The notes: generated by a model from the sequence alone, not told the origin. A DNA stretch of 64,000 bases from VFZP01 sp043755595 (GCA_043755595.1 JAYUSQ010000319.1:1-64000), one strand, 5' to 3'. Shown: positions 47,542-56,152, counted from the stretch's first letter. A program made the numbers and translations.

Positions 47542-47928
47542 TTACTTGACTGGAAAAAGAATGAATGGGCCGCTGGTGCCGACGGGGCGCTTGACCAGGT
47601 CATCCTGAGTCGAGACGAGCGCGCCGACGATGTGGTCGCTGCCATCGATGAAGTAGCCGCGGATTTTGTAGATCGCCGAGCCGCAGACCCCGGTCAGATC
47701 GATTCCTGGCGGGAGGCCCTGCTCTTTCGAGGCCGCTGTCACTGAGCCAGTGACATTGATCTGATTCGCCGGGAAATCGAGCGTGCCAGTTACGGCTCCG
47801 TTGGCATCGGTGGTGACGCTGAGCACGCCGGGCGGAGTCCACGGGGCGGCGATCTGAGGTGGTGTGGTGGCAGTTCCGGCGCGAGGGCAGAAGCTGCGAT
47901 AGTTCCATTTGCCGTTTAAGTTGGTCAT
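47542..47928 (-). CDS. Small unknown beta-rich protein
   Basis: A 128-residue protein starting MTNLNGKWNYRSFCPRAGTA. It reads as a single beta-rich domain: GVLSVTTDANGAVTGTLDFP, INVTGSVTAASKEQGLPPG, IDLTGVCGSAIYKIRGYFI, HIVGALVSTQDDLVKRPVGT, SGPFILFPVK. The opening NGKWNYRSF and the GY.IDG pattern recall small lipocalin-like or beta-barrel ligand-binding proteins, but this is not a firm match. Two cysteines (CPRAG and GVCGS) could pair. It sits 40 bases after the kinase gene and 18 bases before the next small gene. Confidence 0.6.
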   Translation of the reverse strand: MTNLNGKWNYRSFCPRAGTATTPPQIAAPWTPPGVLSVTTDANGAVTGTLDFPANQINVTGSVTAASKEQGLPPGIDLTGVCGSAIYKIRGYFIDGSDHIVGALVSTQDDLVKRPVGTSGPFILFPVK

Positions 47929-47968
47929 ACTCGTAGTAGCGCATCGTCAATCCAATCCCCGCAAAGAA

Positions 47969-50617
47969 TCATCGACCCAATTTGACGAACCTCGGGTCCT
48001 GGCGTAATTTTGCGGTTAGACTTTCAGTCCGGCCGAAATCCAACAGCCATTCCCGTGGCGCCCCGGCCATCGTGCGAACAGCGGAATCCACGTCTCCGAG
48101 CGCGTCATACGTCAGCACCAGGCGGGTTCGCACGCGCGCAACCGGTGAGCTCGCAACGGCAGCAGCTTCCGCTGCCCGGGCTTGAGCACGGGCGAAGTTA
48201 CCCAGAGTCGCATGGTAAAAAGCACACCAACTGAGACGATCCGGGTCGCGCGGATTTCCCGCCAAACCGCCCTCCGCCAAGTCGAGCCCTTGCCTGAACG
48301 TCTTCAACGCATCGGCCTCGCGACCCACCTTGCGGTACATCGCCGCCAACGCGCCCCACGTTTTGTACTCCGGCGGACCCACGCGGATCGCTTCTTCATA
48401 GGATGCGATTGCCTCCTGATGGAGTCCAATCTGATTCTGGAAGTCACCCAGGAGTTGCAGCGCAGGAAGGGCGCGGCGCAGTTTTAAACTCTCCTGTATC
48501 TGTCGCTCCGCCTCTGCCGTACGATTGGCCTTGAGATAGAGAATAGCGAGATTAAGCTTCGTCCGGGAATGCGTGGGATTCAAACGAACCGCTTCCAGCC
48601 AATTGCGCTCAGCATCGGCAGGCCGGCTGCGCTCCCAATAGGCAATCCCGGCTTCGAGGTGCGGTTTGTAGTAACCAGGCTGCGCGGCGAAGGCGGATTG
48701 GAAAGCGGCTTCAACCTCCGGGTAACGACCCAGGTAGAGCAGTGCGTATCCCATTCCGATGAACGCCTGGGCATCGTTCGGGTCGAGCTCAGAGGCGCGC
48801 CTGAAATCTACTAATGCGCGCTCGTACTTTCCGGCAAAGGCGTTGAGGCGCCCGGACATCAGGAACACATGCGCGTTGTCCGGATCCAACTGCTCGGCCT
48901 TGGCAAGTGCGGTCACAGCCTTGCCTTCGAAGGAACGGTCACCGGTAATATATTGCTGCCCAAGCAGCGCTTCGGCCAGTCCAGCGTAACCGAGCGACTC
49001 ATTAGGCGCTGCTGCGATCACTCGCTCAAAATGCGGAATCGCTTTGGCGGCATTCTCGTAGTCGACACGCGCAAAGTACATTCCTCGCAGATAGTCCGCA
49101 TAGGCCTCGCCGTTGAGGGTCTGCGGGCGGGGCTCGGCGCGCAATTGCAGTTCGCTCATGATCTGTCCAACGAGCACGGACTGGAACGAGAACAAGACGC
49201 CCGCGAGTACGGGACCTGCCGCTGAGGGACTTTCCAATTTGATGGCTGAGGCGCCGGTTCCGGTTTCCGACAGCGTGGCCGCGAACGTCCAACCGCCGCC
49301 TCCGGGGGCGGGCCTGAGTTGGGTGGACAGCGCGTGAGTGGCGGCCGTCATCTGGTCCGCTGCGTAAACCGATACTGGCCGCCTGGATCGGCGGAGAGTC
49401 TTGAAGCGGTATGACAGATCCTGCAAGAAACCATGGACCAGCGGGGCTTCAGCCATCGCTTGGGCCGGAATGACAGGGGGAAGAATCGCGAGCCGCACCG
49501 GCGAGGTGGGCCAGAACGCTTCTCGTGTCGACCAGGAGGCCGCCCCACTCACCGCGAGCCCCGCAGCGGCATAGAAGAACCCTCGCCGCGAGGATGATTG
49601 AGGCCAGATTGCCGCTTCCAACTCAGTGACACTAGCGAAGCGCCGCTCCGGGTCAGGATGCAGGCACCGCTCGAGGGCGGATCGAAGCCTCGCACTCACA
49701 CCGGCAGACGGCGGCGGGGGCAAGGTCTGCAATCGATCGCGCCACGCCGTAGAGCTGGGGAAGGGCTGCCGGCCGCACGCCATTTCATACAACATCACGC
49801 CGAGCGCGTAAATATCGGATCGGATCGTGGCCGGCTGTCCCTTCCAAATCTCGGGGGCCAGGTAGGCCGGAGTGCCACGCGCCGCACTGGTGAAAAGATC
49901 CGGGCCATGAGCGATGCCGAAGTCCATGATCACCGCTCGTACGGCTCCGCCGGGTTCAGCGGCAAGCATGACGTTGGTGGTTTTCAAGTCGCGGTGTACG
50001 ATGCCGGCCTCATGCACCGCTTGGAGCCCGGCACAGATTTGTCTGGCGATTTTGGCGCCGCCGGGAGTTTCCAGCCAGCGGGGCGGCGCGGTGCGGAGAG
50101 CGGCCGCCAGTGTCTCGCCTTCGACAAACTCCATCGTGAGAAAATCGACTTCTCCGACCTCGGTTTCGTCGGTATGAATTTCAAAGACGCGGCAGACATT
50201 GGGATGGTGGACACGAAGCGCCTTGGCGGCTTCCTGCGTCAGACGCTTACGGTATTCGTAACGAGGGCATTTCAAAGCAACCCGCCAACCCACTTTGGTG
50301 TCGAGCGCTTCAAACACCACGCCCATGCCGCCTTCACCCGCCTCGCGCAGAATCCGGTACCGTTCGCGCAGCACCACGTCGCCGGGAGCATAGGGACGAT
50401 CGAGGCGCTCACGCGGGAAGATCGGTGTCAGCAGAAAGCCGGCCATGCGTTCTTCCCAGTCGACGCGCCGTTGGACCTCGGCTTGGAGTATGTCGTCGCC
50501 GGTACAGGCCTCGCCGAGATAGTCGCGGCGTTCGGCCTCCGGGCGCGACATGGCCGCGAGGAATATGGTCACGGCTAAGTCGTCGCTGTCCGGGCCTTTG
50601 GTTTGGCTGGTTGCCAC
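47969..50617 (-). CDS. Ser/Thr protein kinase with C-terminal TPR repeats (PknB-like)
   Basis: An 882-residue membrane kinase. Residues about 85-345 form a Hanks-type kinase: glycine loop GEGGMGVVFEA, VALK lysine, HRDLKTTNVML, DFGIAH and GTPAYLAPEIWKG, so it should be active. One membrane helix follows (GFFYAAAGLAVSGAA near 345-360). A region without clear motifs (about 370-510) leads into nine or so TPRs up to the end (e.g. YAGLAEALLGQQYITGDRSF, GMGYALLYLGRYPEVEAAFQ). The N-terminus starts MATSQTKGPDSDDLAVTIFL. The gene overlaps the upstream sigma-factor gene by 43 bases. Its substrates may be the sigma factor or the downstream proteins (inference). Confidence 0.93.
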   Translation of the reverse strand: MATSQTKGPDSDDLAVTIFLAAMSRPEAERRDYLGEACTGDDILQAEVQRRVDWEERMAGFLLTPIFPRERLDRPYAPGDVVLRERYRILREAGEGGMGVVFEALDTKVGWRVALKCPRYEYRKRLTQEAAKALRVHHPNVCRVFEIHTDETEVGEVDFLTMEFVEGETLAAALRTAPPRWLETPGGAKIARQICAGLQAVHEAGIVHRDLKTTNVMLAAEPGGAVRAVIMDFGIAHGPDLFTSAARGTPAYLAPEIWKGQPATIRSDIYALGVMLYEMACGRQPFPSSTAWRDRLQTLPPPPSAGVSARLRSALERCLHPDPERRFASVTELEAAIWPQSSSRRGFFYAAAGLAVSGAASWSTREAFWPTSPVRLAILPPVIPAQAMAEAPLVHGFLQDLSYRFKTLRRSRRPVSVYAADQMTAATHALSTQLRPAPGGGGWTFAATLSETGTGASAIKLESPSAAGPVLAGVLFSFQSVLVGQIMSELQLRAEPRPQTLNGEAYADYLRGMYFARVDYENAAKAIPHFERVIAAAPNESLGYAGLAEALLGQQYITGDRSFEGKAVTALAKAEQLDPDNAHVFLMSGRLNAFAGKYERALVDFRRASELDPNDAQAFIGMGYALLYLGRYPEVEAAFQSAFAAQPGYYKPHLEAGIAYWERSRPADAERNWLEAVRLNPTHSRTKLNLAILYLKANRTAEAERQIQESLKLRRALPALQLLGDFQNQIGLHQEAIASYEEAIRVGPPEYKTWGALAAMYRKVGREADALKTFRQGLDLAEGGLAGNPRDPDRLSWCAFYHATLGNFARAQARAAEAAAVASSPVARVRTRLVLTYDALGDVDSAVRTMAGAPREWLLDFGRTESLTAKLRQDPRFVKLGR

Positions 50618-51174
50618 TGGCGTCCCTCCGCGCGTTCAAAAAGCCAGATGCGGGCGTCGTGCCAACGTTTTTGCAACGTCCGAACGGGAAGATCCAACGT
50701 CGCCGCCGCATCGTCGTCGGTCATGTCGAAAAAATATTTCAACTCGACGATGGAACGGTCGATAGTGTCGGGCATCTGGTCGAGCAATTCGTCTATGATC
50801 AGAGCCAGTTCCAATCCGTTCGGCGATGCGATCGTTTTTTCCGGCAACCCATCGACGGGAACGAACTTCACCTTCGGCCGGCTGCGGGCGTAGTCGATGA
50901 GTTCCCGGCGCATGGCTCTAGCCGCCATAGCGAAAAAATGGCCGCGGTTCCGCAAAGAAAGTTTCGCTCCAGAAAGACGCAGGTAAACTTCACCGACTAA
51001 TTCAGTTCCCTGCCAGGTATGCCCAGGACGTTCGCGGCTCATGAACGATCCGGCGAGTTTGCGAAGGTGAGGCTCGACAATCTCGTAGAGTCGATTCTCA
51101 GCGTCTTTATCGCCTTCGCGGACGCGGTCGAGGAGATCTGTCACTTCGTGTGGTTGCGGCGCAGGCGCGTTCAT
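50575..51174 (-). CDS. ECF-like sigma-70 family RNA polymerase sigma factor
   Basis: A 199-residue sigma factor. Region 2: LLDRVREGDKDAENRLYEIV, HTWQGTELVGEVYLRLSGAK and FFAMAARAMRRELIDYARSR. Region 4: QMPDTIDRSIVELKYFFDM, then TDDDAAATLDLPVRTLQKRW, an HTH. The spacing and the VGEVYLRL/FFAMAARAMRR wording belong to the acidobacterial/planctomycete-type group that is often found next to Ser/Thr kinases instead of anti-sigma factors. No anti-sigma gene is next to it. The kinase gene overlaps its end by 43 bases, which implies joint expression, and phosphorylation by the kinase is a reasonable but untested mode of control. Confidence 0.92.
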   Translation of the reverse strand: MNAPAPQPHEVTDLLDRVREGDKDAENRLYEIVEPHLRKLAGSFMSRERPGHTWQGTELVGEVYLRLSGAKLSLRNRGHFFAMAARAMRRELIDYARSRPKVKFVPVDGLPEKTIASPNGLELALIIDELLDQMPDTIDRSIVELKYFFDMTDDDAAATLDLPVRTLQKRWHDARIWLFERAEGRQWQPAKPKARTATT

Positions 51175-51439
51175 GGGCGACTCCGTGTTGTGGATTAGAG
51201 TATCACAACCCCAACCGCCTCTCCTGGCATAGGGTTAGACGGCGAACAGTCCGGACCCGATCTAGGTCCTGGGCCAAGAGAACGTAGGGTTCCAGCGTCA
51301 ACAAAAAGTGGGCAAGACAGCAGACAGATGCGGCTGTCATATTGTCTGGTAGAACGCGTCGCGAGGGACCAGGCCCCTTGAAAAGAAAGAAGTTCCAAGC
51401 CGCGAAGTTCGGCAAACAAACTGCTTACATTTGAAACAA
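51175..51439. other. Divergent intergenic region, sigma factor and subtilase
   Basis: 265 bases between two divergent starts. I see no convincing sigma-70 boxes, no strong stem-loop and no protein-like frame. It must hold the promoters for both the sigma/kinase unit and the subtilase, possibly recognised by the sigma factor itself. Confidence 0.4.
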
Positions 51440-53137
51440 ATGCGAATTAGACAAGTGAGTGCGATTGCGTTGGGTCTTGGCTTGTTAGGGAGCAAATTGG
51501 CGATGGGGGCCGACTCGAAGTTGGCGAATGATTTTCCGGCGGGTCGTCCGTCCATGGAGCTGGTGGAAGTGATCGTTCAGTTCGATCAGTTCGGCAAGAG
51601 CAATGCTTCATCGATCAAGGCATTGGGCGAACTGCGGAAAGAATTCATGAATTTCGATGGCATGGTGCTTAAGTTGCCTCGGTCCGCCGTAGAGGCATTG
51701 TCAAAGATGCCGGGTGTCAAATACGTTTCACCCAATCGGCCGTTGAAACGGAAACTGGAATACGCTCAACCGGCCAGCTACGCGGACATCGCCCACAACT
51801 ATGGCTTCACCGGCGTGGGCGTGGGCGTCGCCGTGATCGACAGCGGCGTGACGGCGCATGGTGATCTGATGAACGGGTCCACGTCGCGAGTCGTCTACTC
51901 AGAGAATTTTGTCGCTGGCGCGACCAGCGCGGCGGACGGCTATGGGCATGGCACCCATGTGGCTGGCATCGTCGCCGGCGATGCAACCTTGTCGACGGGC
52001 ACGGGCACGACGCGCAAGTTTAAAGGGATAGCGCCCAGGGCCAATATCGTGAACCTGCGCGTTCTCGATAACGCAGGCAGCGGTACGGATATATCGGTGA
52101 TCTCGGCGATTGACCGCGCGATCCAGTTGAAGAATACTTACAACATTCGCGTGATGAACCTTTCGCTGGGCCGTCCGGTTTCGGAATCGTACACGCTGGA
52201 TCCGCTTTGCCAGGCAGTGGAACGCGCCTGGAAAGCCGGCATCGTGGTGGTGGTGGCAGCGGGCAACCGCGGGCGCGATAACACGGCCAGCACCAAGGGT
52301 TACGGAACGATCGGATCACCGGCCAACAGCCCGTGGGTGATCACGGTGGGCGCCATGAACGACAAGAGCAGCAATGCGAGAGCCGACGATCGGATGACTT
52401 CCTTCAGTTCAAAAGGGCCGACGATTGGCGATCGGATCGTGAAGCCGGACCTGGTGGCTCCTGGCAACCGGATCGTGGCGGCCTTGTCGACGGGCAGCAC
52501 TTTGTCGAGCGGCACGGGCGCTCAGAATATTATCGCCCAGAGCTATTACAAGACGAGCGGCGCTGGGAATGGTCCCTATCTGAAACTGAGCGGGACCAGC
52601 ATGGCGGCTCCGGTGGTGGCGGGCGCAGCGGCGTTGCTGATTCAGAAGGACCCGACGCTCACGCCCGACGGGGTCAAGGCGCGGCTGATGAAGACGGCGA
52701 GTAAGACAGGGATGCCGACAACGGAGACGGTGGTCGACTCAGTCACCGGCGCCATCTATACGGTGAACTACGACATCTTTACGGTGGGCGCCGGTTACGT
52801 GGACATTTGGGCGGCGCTCAATAGCACGGAAGCGCTGCCAGCCGGGCGGCGAGCTCTTTCGCCGAAGGTATCGCTCAACGCGGTCACCAAAGTTATGACG
52901 GTCGACACCGCCAACATCGTGGCCGGTGAACTTACGATCTGGGGCGCCAATAGCCTGTGGGGCAGCAGTGTCATCTGGGGCGGCTCAGTGCTTTCCGGCA
53001 GCAATGTCATCTGGGGTGACAACGTAATCTGGGGAGAGAACGTCATCTGGGGTGACAACGTAATCTGGGGCGACAATGTTATTTGGGGCGATAGCTCACA
53101 GTTTATGGAGAGTCTGTCGTTTAAGGGAGACAACTAG
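51440..53137 (+). CDS. Secreted subtilase (S8 peptidase) with WG heptad repeats
   Basis: A 565-residue serine protease. A signal peptide (VSAIALGLGLLGSKLAMGA) and an inhibitor-type prodomain (ELVEVIVQFDQFGKSNASSI to GVKYVSPNRPLKRKLE) precede the catalytic domain, with the triad Asp in AVIDSGVTAHGD, His in GYGHGTHVAGIVAG and Ser in LSGTSMAAPVVAGAA, and the oxyanion Asn in VVVAAGNRG. After it comes a C-terminal region ending in degenerate then near-perfect copies of NVIWGDN (about residues 500-552), seven residues each. Similar WG repeat tails occur in acidobacterial and chloroflexi subtilases. I prefer the ATG at 51440; a TTG at 51431 is in frame. The role of the tail is unknown. Confidence 0.92.
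   Translation: MRIRQVSAIALGLGLLGSKLAMGADSKLANDFPAGRPSMELVEVIVQFDQFGKSNASSIKALGELRKEFMNFDGMVLKLPRSAVEALSKMPGVKYVSPNRPLKRKLEYAQPASYADIAHNYGFTGVGVGVAVIDSGVTAHGDLMNGSTSRVVYSENFVAGATSAADGYGHGTHVAGIVAGDATLSTGTGTTRKFKGIAPRANIVNLRVLDNAGSGTDISVISAIDRAIQLKNTYNIRVMNLSLGRPVSESYTLDPLCQAVERAWKAGIVVVVAAGNRGRDNTASTKGYGTIGSPANSPWVITVGAMNDKSSNARADDRMTSFSSKGPTIGDRIVKPDLVAPGNRIVAALSTGSTLSSGTGAQNIIAQSYYKTSGAGNGPYLKLSGTSMAAPVVAGAAALLIQKDPTLTPDGVKARLMKTASKTGMPTTETVVDSVTGAIYTVNYDIFTVGAGYVDIWAALNSTEALPAGRRALSPKVSLNAVTKVMTVDTANIVAGELTIWGANSLWGSSVIWGGSVLSGSNVIWGDNVIWGENVIWGDNVIWGDNVIWGDSSQFMESLSFKGDN
52934..53095 (+). repeat. 21-base tandem repeats coding the NVIWGDN heptads
   Basis: Near-identical 21-base units (GACAACGTAATCTGGGG-type) run in frame through the end of the subtilase gene; the 5' copies are degenerate and the last four or five nearly perfect. 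The high identity of the final copies suggests recent expansion or gene conversion, and length variation between strains is likely. Confidence 0.85.
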
Positions 53138-53151
53138 CCACGGCTAGTTGT
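53130..53151 (+). other. Stem-loop over the subtilase stop codon
   Basis: ACAACTAG and CTAGTTGT form an 8-bp stem with a six-base loop; the TAG stop is inside the left arm. There is no T-run after it, so it is not a clear intrinsic terminator; it may affect mRNA stability or readthrough to the next gene 27 bases on. Confidence 0.45.
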
Positions 53152-53178
53152 ATGTAGGCGCCATTGGTGACACTCACT

Positions 53179-53856
53179 ATGCCCATTAGAGCTAAAATCT
53201 ACATCTACGCGATGGTGGTCGCAGCAGGCGCAATAACCGCCCTGTCCGCCACCAACCTACAAACGGACGATCCAATCCGGTTGGCGGCGTACCTCGCACT
53301 GACCGCGGTGACCTCGACGCTGAAGATCCGGCTGCCGAAACTAACCAGTTCGGTTACTCCAGGATTTCTCTTTGTGTTACTGGCCGTCGCCGATTTTTCA
53401 TTGGCCGAAACGAGCTTGATCTGCCTGCTGGCGGGTTTGGTCCAGACTCTCTGGAGGCCGAAGAGGAAGCCGGCGCCGATTCAAGTGGCTTTCAACGCCG
53501 CAACCATCACAGTAAGCGGGGCGCTGGCGCATCTGGCCGCCCACTCGCTGTTGCCCGGTTCCACCGCGGCCGATGGACTGGGGCGCGTGGCAGCGGCTTT
53601 GGTTGTCTTATTCTTCGCTAACATCGCGGGGGTTTCGATCGTACTATGTCTGATCGAAAACAAATCGCCGACCTCGATGTTCCGCGAAGTCAACTATTGG
53701 GCGTTTCCTTACTACGTGGCGGGCACGATCATTGCACTGGTGCTTCAATACTCGGCTCCGCTCGGGCTCTGGGCATTGGCTTATCAATTACCGATGGTTT
53801 ACTTCGCGCATGCCTACTTCAGAGAGTATGTGACACGCCACAATGAAGCGAACTGA
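53179..53856 (+). CDS. Stand-alone MASE-like membrane domain protein
   Basis: A 225-residue integral membrane protein with about six helices, starting MPIRAKIYIYAMVVAAGAIT. The pattern (KIRLPKLTSSVTPGFLFVLL, ADFSLAETSLICLLAGLVQT, LWRPKRKPAPIQVAFNAATI) resembles the N-terminal membrane sensor of GGDEF or HD-GYP proteins common in acidobacteria. Here the chain ends after the last helix with no signalling domain attached. It may sense a ligand for a separate partner or be a truncated relic. Alternative starts are TTG 53164 and GTG 53167. It lies 41 bases downstream of the subtilase gene. Confidence 0.75.
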   Translation: MPIRAKIYIYAMVVAAGAITALSATNLQTDDPIRLAAYLALTAVTSTLKIRLPKLTSSVTPGFLFVLLAVADFSLAETSLICLLAGLVQTLWRPKRKPAPIQVAFNAATITVSGALAHLAAHSLLPGSTAADGLGRVAAALVVLFFANIAGVSIVLCLIENKSPTSMFREVNYWAFPYYVAGTIIALVLQYSAPLGLWALAYQLPMVYFAHAYFREYVTRHNEAN

Positions 53857-53869
53857 GGGTTCCATATGA

Positions 53870-55138
53870 TCAGTGGTCGGCGATGCCGCCGTCGGGAAAA
53901 CGGAGCTGCTGCCGTGTGTGAGGCTGGTACGGCCGCAGGGCCGCTACCTTCTCGTCAAGATCCACCCCAAGCCCGGGCCGGTCCGGCGGAGTCGCATAGC
54001 CTTGCGCGTAAGTGATTCCGCCGCCGTAGAAGAGATCTTTCCAATACTGCTCGTTCCCGCGATGCGTGATCTCCTGGATGCCGAAATTCGGGGTGGAGAA
54101 ATCGACGTGGAGCGAGGCCAGCGTGCTCACCTCACTTTGCGGATTGTGGGGCGCAAGTTCGATGCGGTAGGCCTCGGCAATCGTCGCGATCTTTTTCATC
54201 TCCAAGATACCGCCGCAGTGGACGACGTCGGGCTGCACGTAGTCCACTAAGTGGCGCTGGCAGATCTGGCTGAAGCCGTACTTGGTAGTGAGGCGTTCTC
54301 CGGTGGCCAGCGGGATGCGGGTTTTGCCGCGCAGCAGCGCGAGTTCGTCAAGATCTTCGACTTGCGTGGCTTCCTCAACGAAGAAGGGACTGTACTCTTC
54401 GGCCCGCCGGCAAAAGTCTACGGCCATCACTGGCGTAGTCTTACCGTGCAGGTCGATACAGATCCGGAAGTCCTCGCCAACAGCTTGCCGGACAGCCTTG
54501 AGATTAGCGATTCCCTCGCGCACCGAACGTACCGGCTCAATCTCGTCGCCATTGGTGGTGATGAAGGCGGCTTTGCAACCGGTCCAGCCCTCCTGTTTCG
54601 CCTTCATCCAATTCTCGGCATACTGCTGGGGTGAGTTGCCGCCTGCGTGAACGTACATCTGAACGCGGTTGCGCGCGCGGCCACCAATCAGCCGCCAGAT
54701 GGGCTGGCCCAGCGCCTGGCCGAGGATATCCCATAATGCGATCTCTACCGCGCTAATCGCCGAATTCAGAATCGGCCCGCTGCGCCAGCGCGGCCAGCGG
54801 TACATGGCCTGCCAGTGCATTTCAATATCGGTGGGATCGAGACCCACGAGGTAGCGCTTGTGCTCGTCAATCGCCGCAGCGACAGTGGCTTCCTTGCTGG
54901 TGACGGAGCCTTCGCCGAGCCCTGTGATGCCCTGGTTCGTGTAGATTTTCACGAAGACGTAGTTGATCGCGTTCGGTCCGCCCCGATTCACGATGAACGT
55001 CTTCACGTCCGTGATCTTAAGGTTCAATGGCTTCGCCTTTTCACGGGCTTGGGCGAGGAGGCCTTGCGGTGAAGAGAGAGCGGCGAGCCCCGCAGCGGCG
55101 GCGGCTGAGGCGGATTGGACGAATTCACGGCGCGTCAT
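53870..55138 (-). CDS. Tat-exported enolase-superfamily dehydratase (MR/MLE)
   Basis: A 422-residue member of the mandelate racemase/muconate-lactonising group, closest in look to galactonate/mannonate dehydratases. A Tat leader (TRREFVQSASAAAAAGLAAL) is present, which is unusual for a sugar-acid dehydratase and hints at periplasmic action. The capping domain (LKITDVKTFIVNRGG) precedes a barrel with metal ligands Asp in FRICIDLHGK, Glu in FFVEEATQVED and Glu in LATGERLTTK, and a likely catalytic His in IELAPHNPQSEVS. YVQPDVVHCGGILEMKKIAT is also typical. The substrate cannot be fixed from sequence. It is convergent with the membrane protein, 13 bases apart. Confidence 0.9.
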   Translation of the reverse strand: MTRREFVQSASAAAAAGLAALSSPQGLLAQAREKAKPLNLKITDVKTFIVNRGGPNAINYVFVKIYTNQGITGLGEGSVTSKEATVAAAIDEHKRYLVGLDPTDIEMHWQAMYRWPRWRSGPILNSAISAVEIALWDILGQALGQPIWRLIGGRARNRVQMYVHAGGNSPQQYAENWMKAKQEGWTGCKAAFITTNGDEIEPVRSVREGIANLKAVRQAVGEDFRICIDLHGKTTPVMAVDFCRRAEEYSPFFVEEATQVEDLDELALLRGKTRIPLATGERLTTKYGFSQICQRHLVDYVQPDVVHCGGILEMKKIATIAEAYRIELAPHNPQSEVSTLASLHVDFSTPNFGIQEITHRGNEQYWKDLFYGGGITYAQGYATPPDRPGLGVDLDEKVAALRPYQPHTRQQLRFPDGGIADH

Positions 55139-55158
55139 ATGGTCCGTTAGGATATCAG

Positions 55159-55377
55159 TTACTCGTCGTCGGCGGGTCCGGCATAGTAACCCGGAAATTG
55201 TCGCGATTGAGCTCGTGGTCTTGCTTGCGCCGCCGCTTCCGCCGTTTCATAGCGAAGCTTGTTTTCCCGCACTCCCGTGGCGGCTTCGAGGAAATATTCC
55301 GTGAGTCTCGGCGCTGCTTGGTGGGGATCGGGTTGTTTGCGTGTTGGCTGCCGGCCCGGAGGGCGGCGGGGTTGCAC
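55159..55377 (-). CDS. Possible small protein upstream of dehydratase
   Basis: A 72-codon frame with GTG start reads a proline/arginine-rich N-terminus then RLTEYFLEAATGVRENKLRY and ETAEAAAQARPRAQSRQFPG. The second half looks protein-like, the first is low complexity. It ends 20 bases before the dehydratase start on the same strand. The surrounding gap of about 350 bases (55139-55491) has no other convincing gene. It could equally be non-coding. Confidence 0.3.
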   Translation of the reverse strand: MQPRRPPGRQPTRKQPDPHQAAPRLTEYFLEAATGVRENKLRYETAEAAAQARPRAQSRQFPGYYAGPADDE

Positions 55378-55491
55378 CCGGTGCAGGCATTGCGGGAGGA
55401 GTAGCCGTTTTCACTTAGCTGGCCGCCTAATTCCGTGGCCTAGACATGGCTCAGCGACTGTTCGCGGTCACACGAATGGCAACTGATTTAC

Positions 55492-55788
55492 TCAATGGGA
55501 AAGAAGCGCTCCGAGATCGCGTCGCCCATGGACGACCCGCAGAATCAGAACATCTTGCTCTTGAAGGGGGTAGAAGACGACGTACTCGCCCACCGGAAAG
55601 CTGCGCAGACCCAGGCGCAAATCGTTCTCACGCGAACGGCCAATATGCGGATAGCGCGTCAGAAGCCAGAAGTGGTCCAACAACGTATCGACTAGACGGC
55701 TGCCAACGTCCGAACCGCTGTGACCTGCCGTGTAGAACCAAATGTCGTCAAGGTCGGCCTCGGCCTCCGCTGTAAGTACAAAACCCAT
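55492..55788 (-). CDS. ParE/RelE-family toxin
   Basis: A 98-residue toxin of the RelE/ParE superfamily: MGFVLTAEAEADLDDIWFYT, HFWLLTRYPHIGRSRENDLR, then LGLRSFPVGEYVVFYPLQEQ and VLILRVVHGRRDLGALL. This matches the ParE pattern with the LR.F.V..Y.VFY core and VLI.RV.HG.RD end. It would poison DNA gyrase (ParE) or mRNA (RelE). The antitoxin gene abuts it upstream (stop TAA directly before the ATG), the usual order. Confidence 0.92.
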   Translation of the reverse strand: MGFVLTAEAEADLDDIWFYTAGHSGSDVGSRLVDTLLDHFWLLTRYPHIGRSRENDLRLGLRSFPVGEYVVFYPLQEQDVLILRVVHGRRDLGALLSH

Positions 55789-56070
55789 TTAGCGACGTTC
55801 TTGTTCGCTACCAAGGCGGGCCATGCCTCGCCGCTTGATTTCGTTTGCCAACTGCACGAACTCTGCGGATGTCTCGATCCGGCGGCCCTCGCCACGGGCA
55901 AAGGAGGCTTCGGCTTGATCGACGGCCGCAAGAATTTCCACCCTCCGGCGCTCGCGATCCTCCCACATCGCCAGCGCTTCCAGCACCGCGTCTTGTTCGG
56001 TGTGGAGCCGCCCGCTTTCGATCGGGCGGCGGGCAAACGCTTTTTGATCAGACGTCAACTGCACTTCCAT
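55789..56070 (-). CDS. ParD-like antitoxin
   Basis: A 93-residue protein starting MEVQLTSDQKAFARRPIESG. The N-terminus through DAVLEALAMWEDRERRRVEI is the ParD/CopG ribbon-helix-helix layout: a short strand (EVQLTSDQ) and two helices. The rest (LAAVDQAEASFARGEGRRIE) is the toxin-binding helix. In most ParD the helix reads 'VESGRYASASEVVREAL'; here RPIESGRLHTEQDAVLEAL is close, supporting the call. It would repress the operon and neutralise ParE. Confidence 0.85.
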   Translation of the reverse strand: MEVQLTSDQKAFARRPIESGRLHTEQDAVLEALAMWEDRERRRVEILAAVDQAEASFARGEGRRIETSAEFVQLANEIKRRGMARLGSEQERR

Positions 56071-56152
56071 GTCCCCAGTCTACCCGCTTCCCCTTACCGG
56101 GGCGGAGATTGGCCGTCGCTCCGCCTTCGAGCGAAATGCGGCTGCCGCCGAT

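Noticed and set aside
51195..51419. Minus-strand frames of 70-74 codons in the gap before the subtilase
   Set aside because: No homology-like pattern, and two overlapping frames compete; more likely non-coding.
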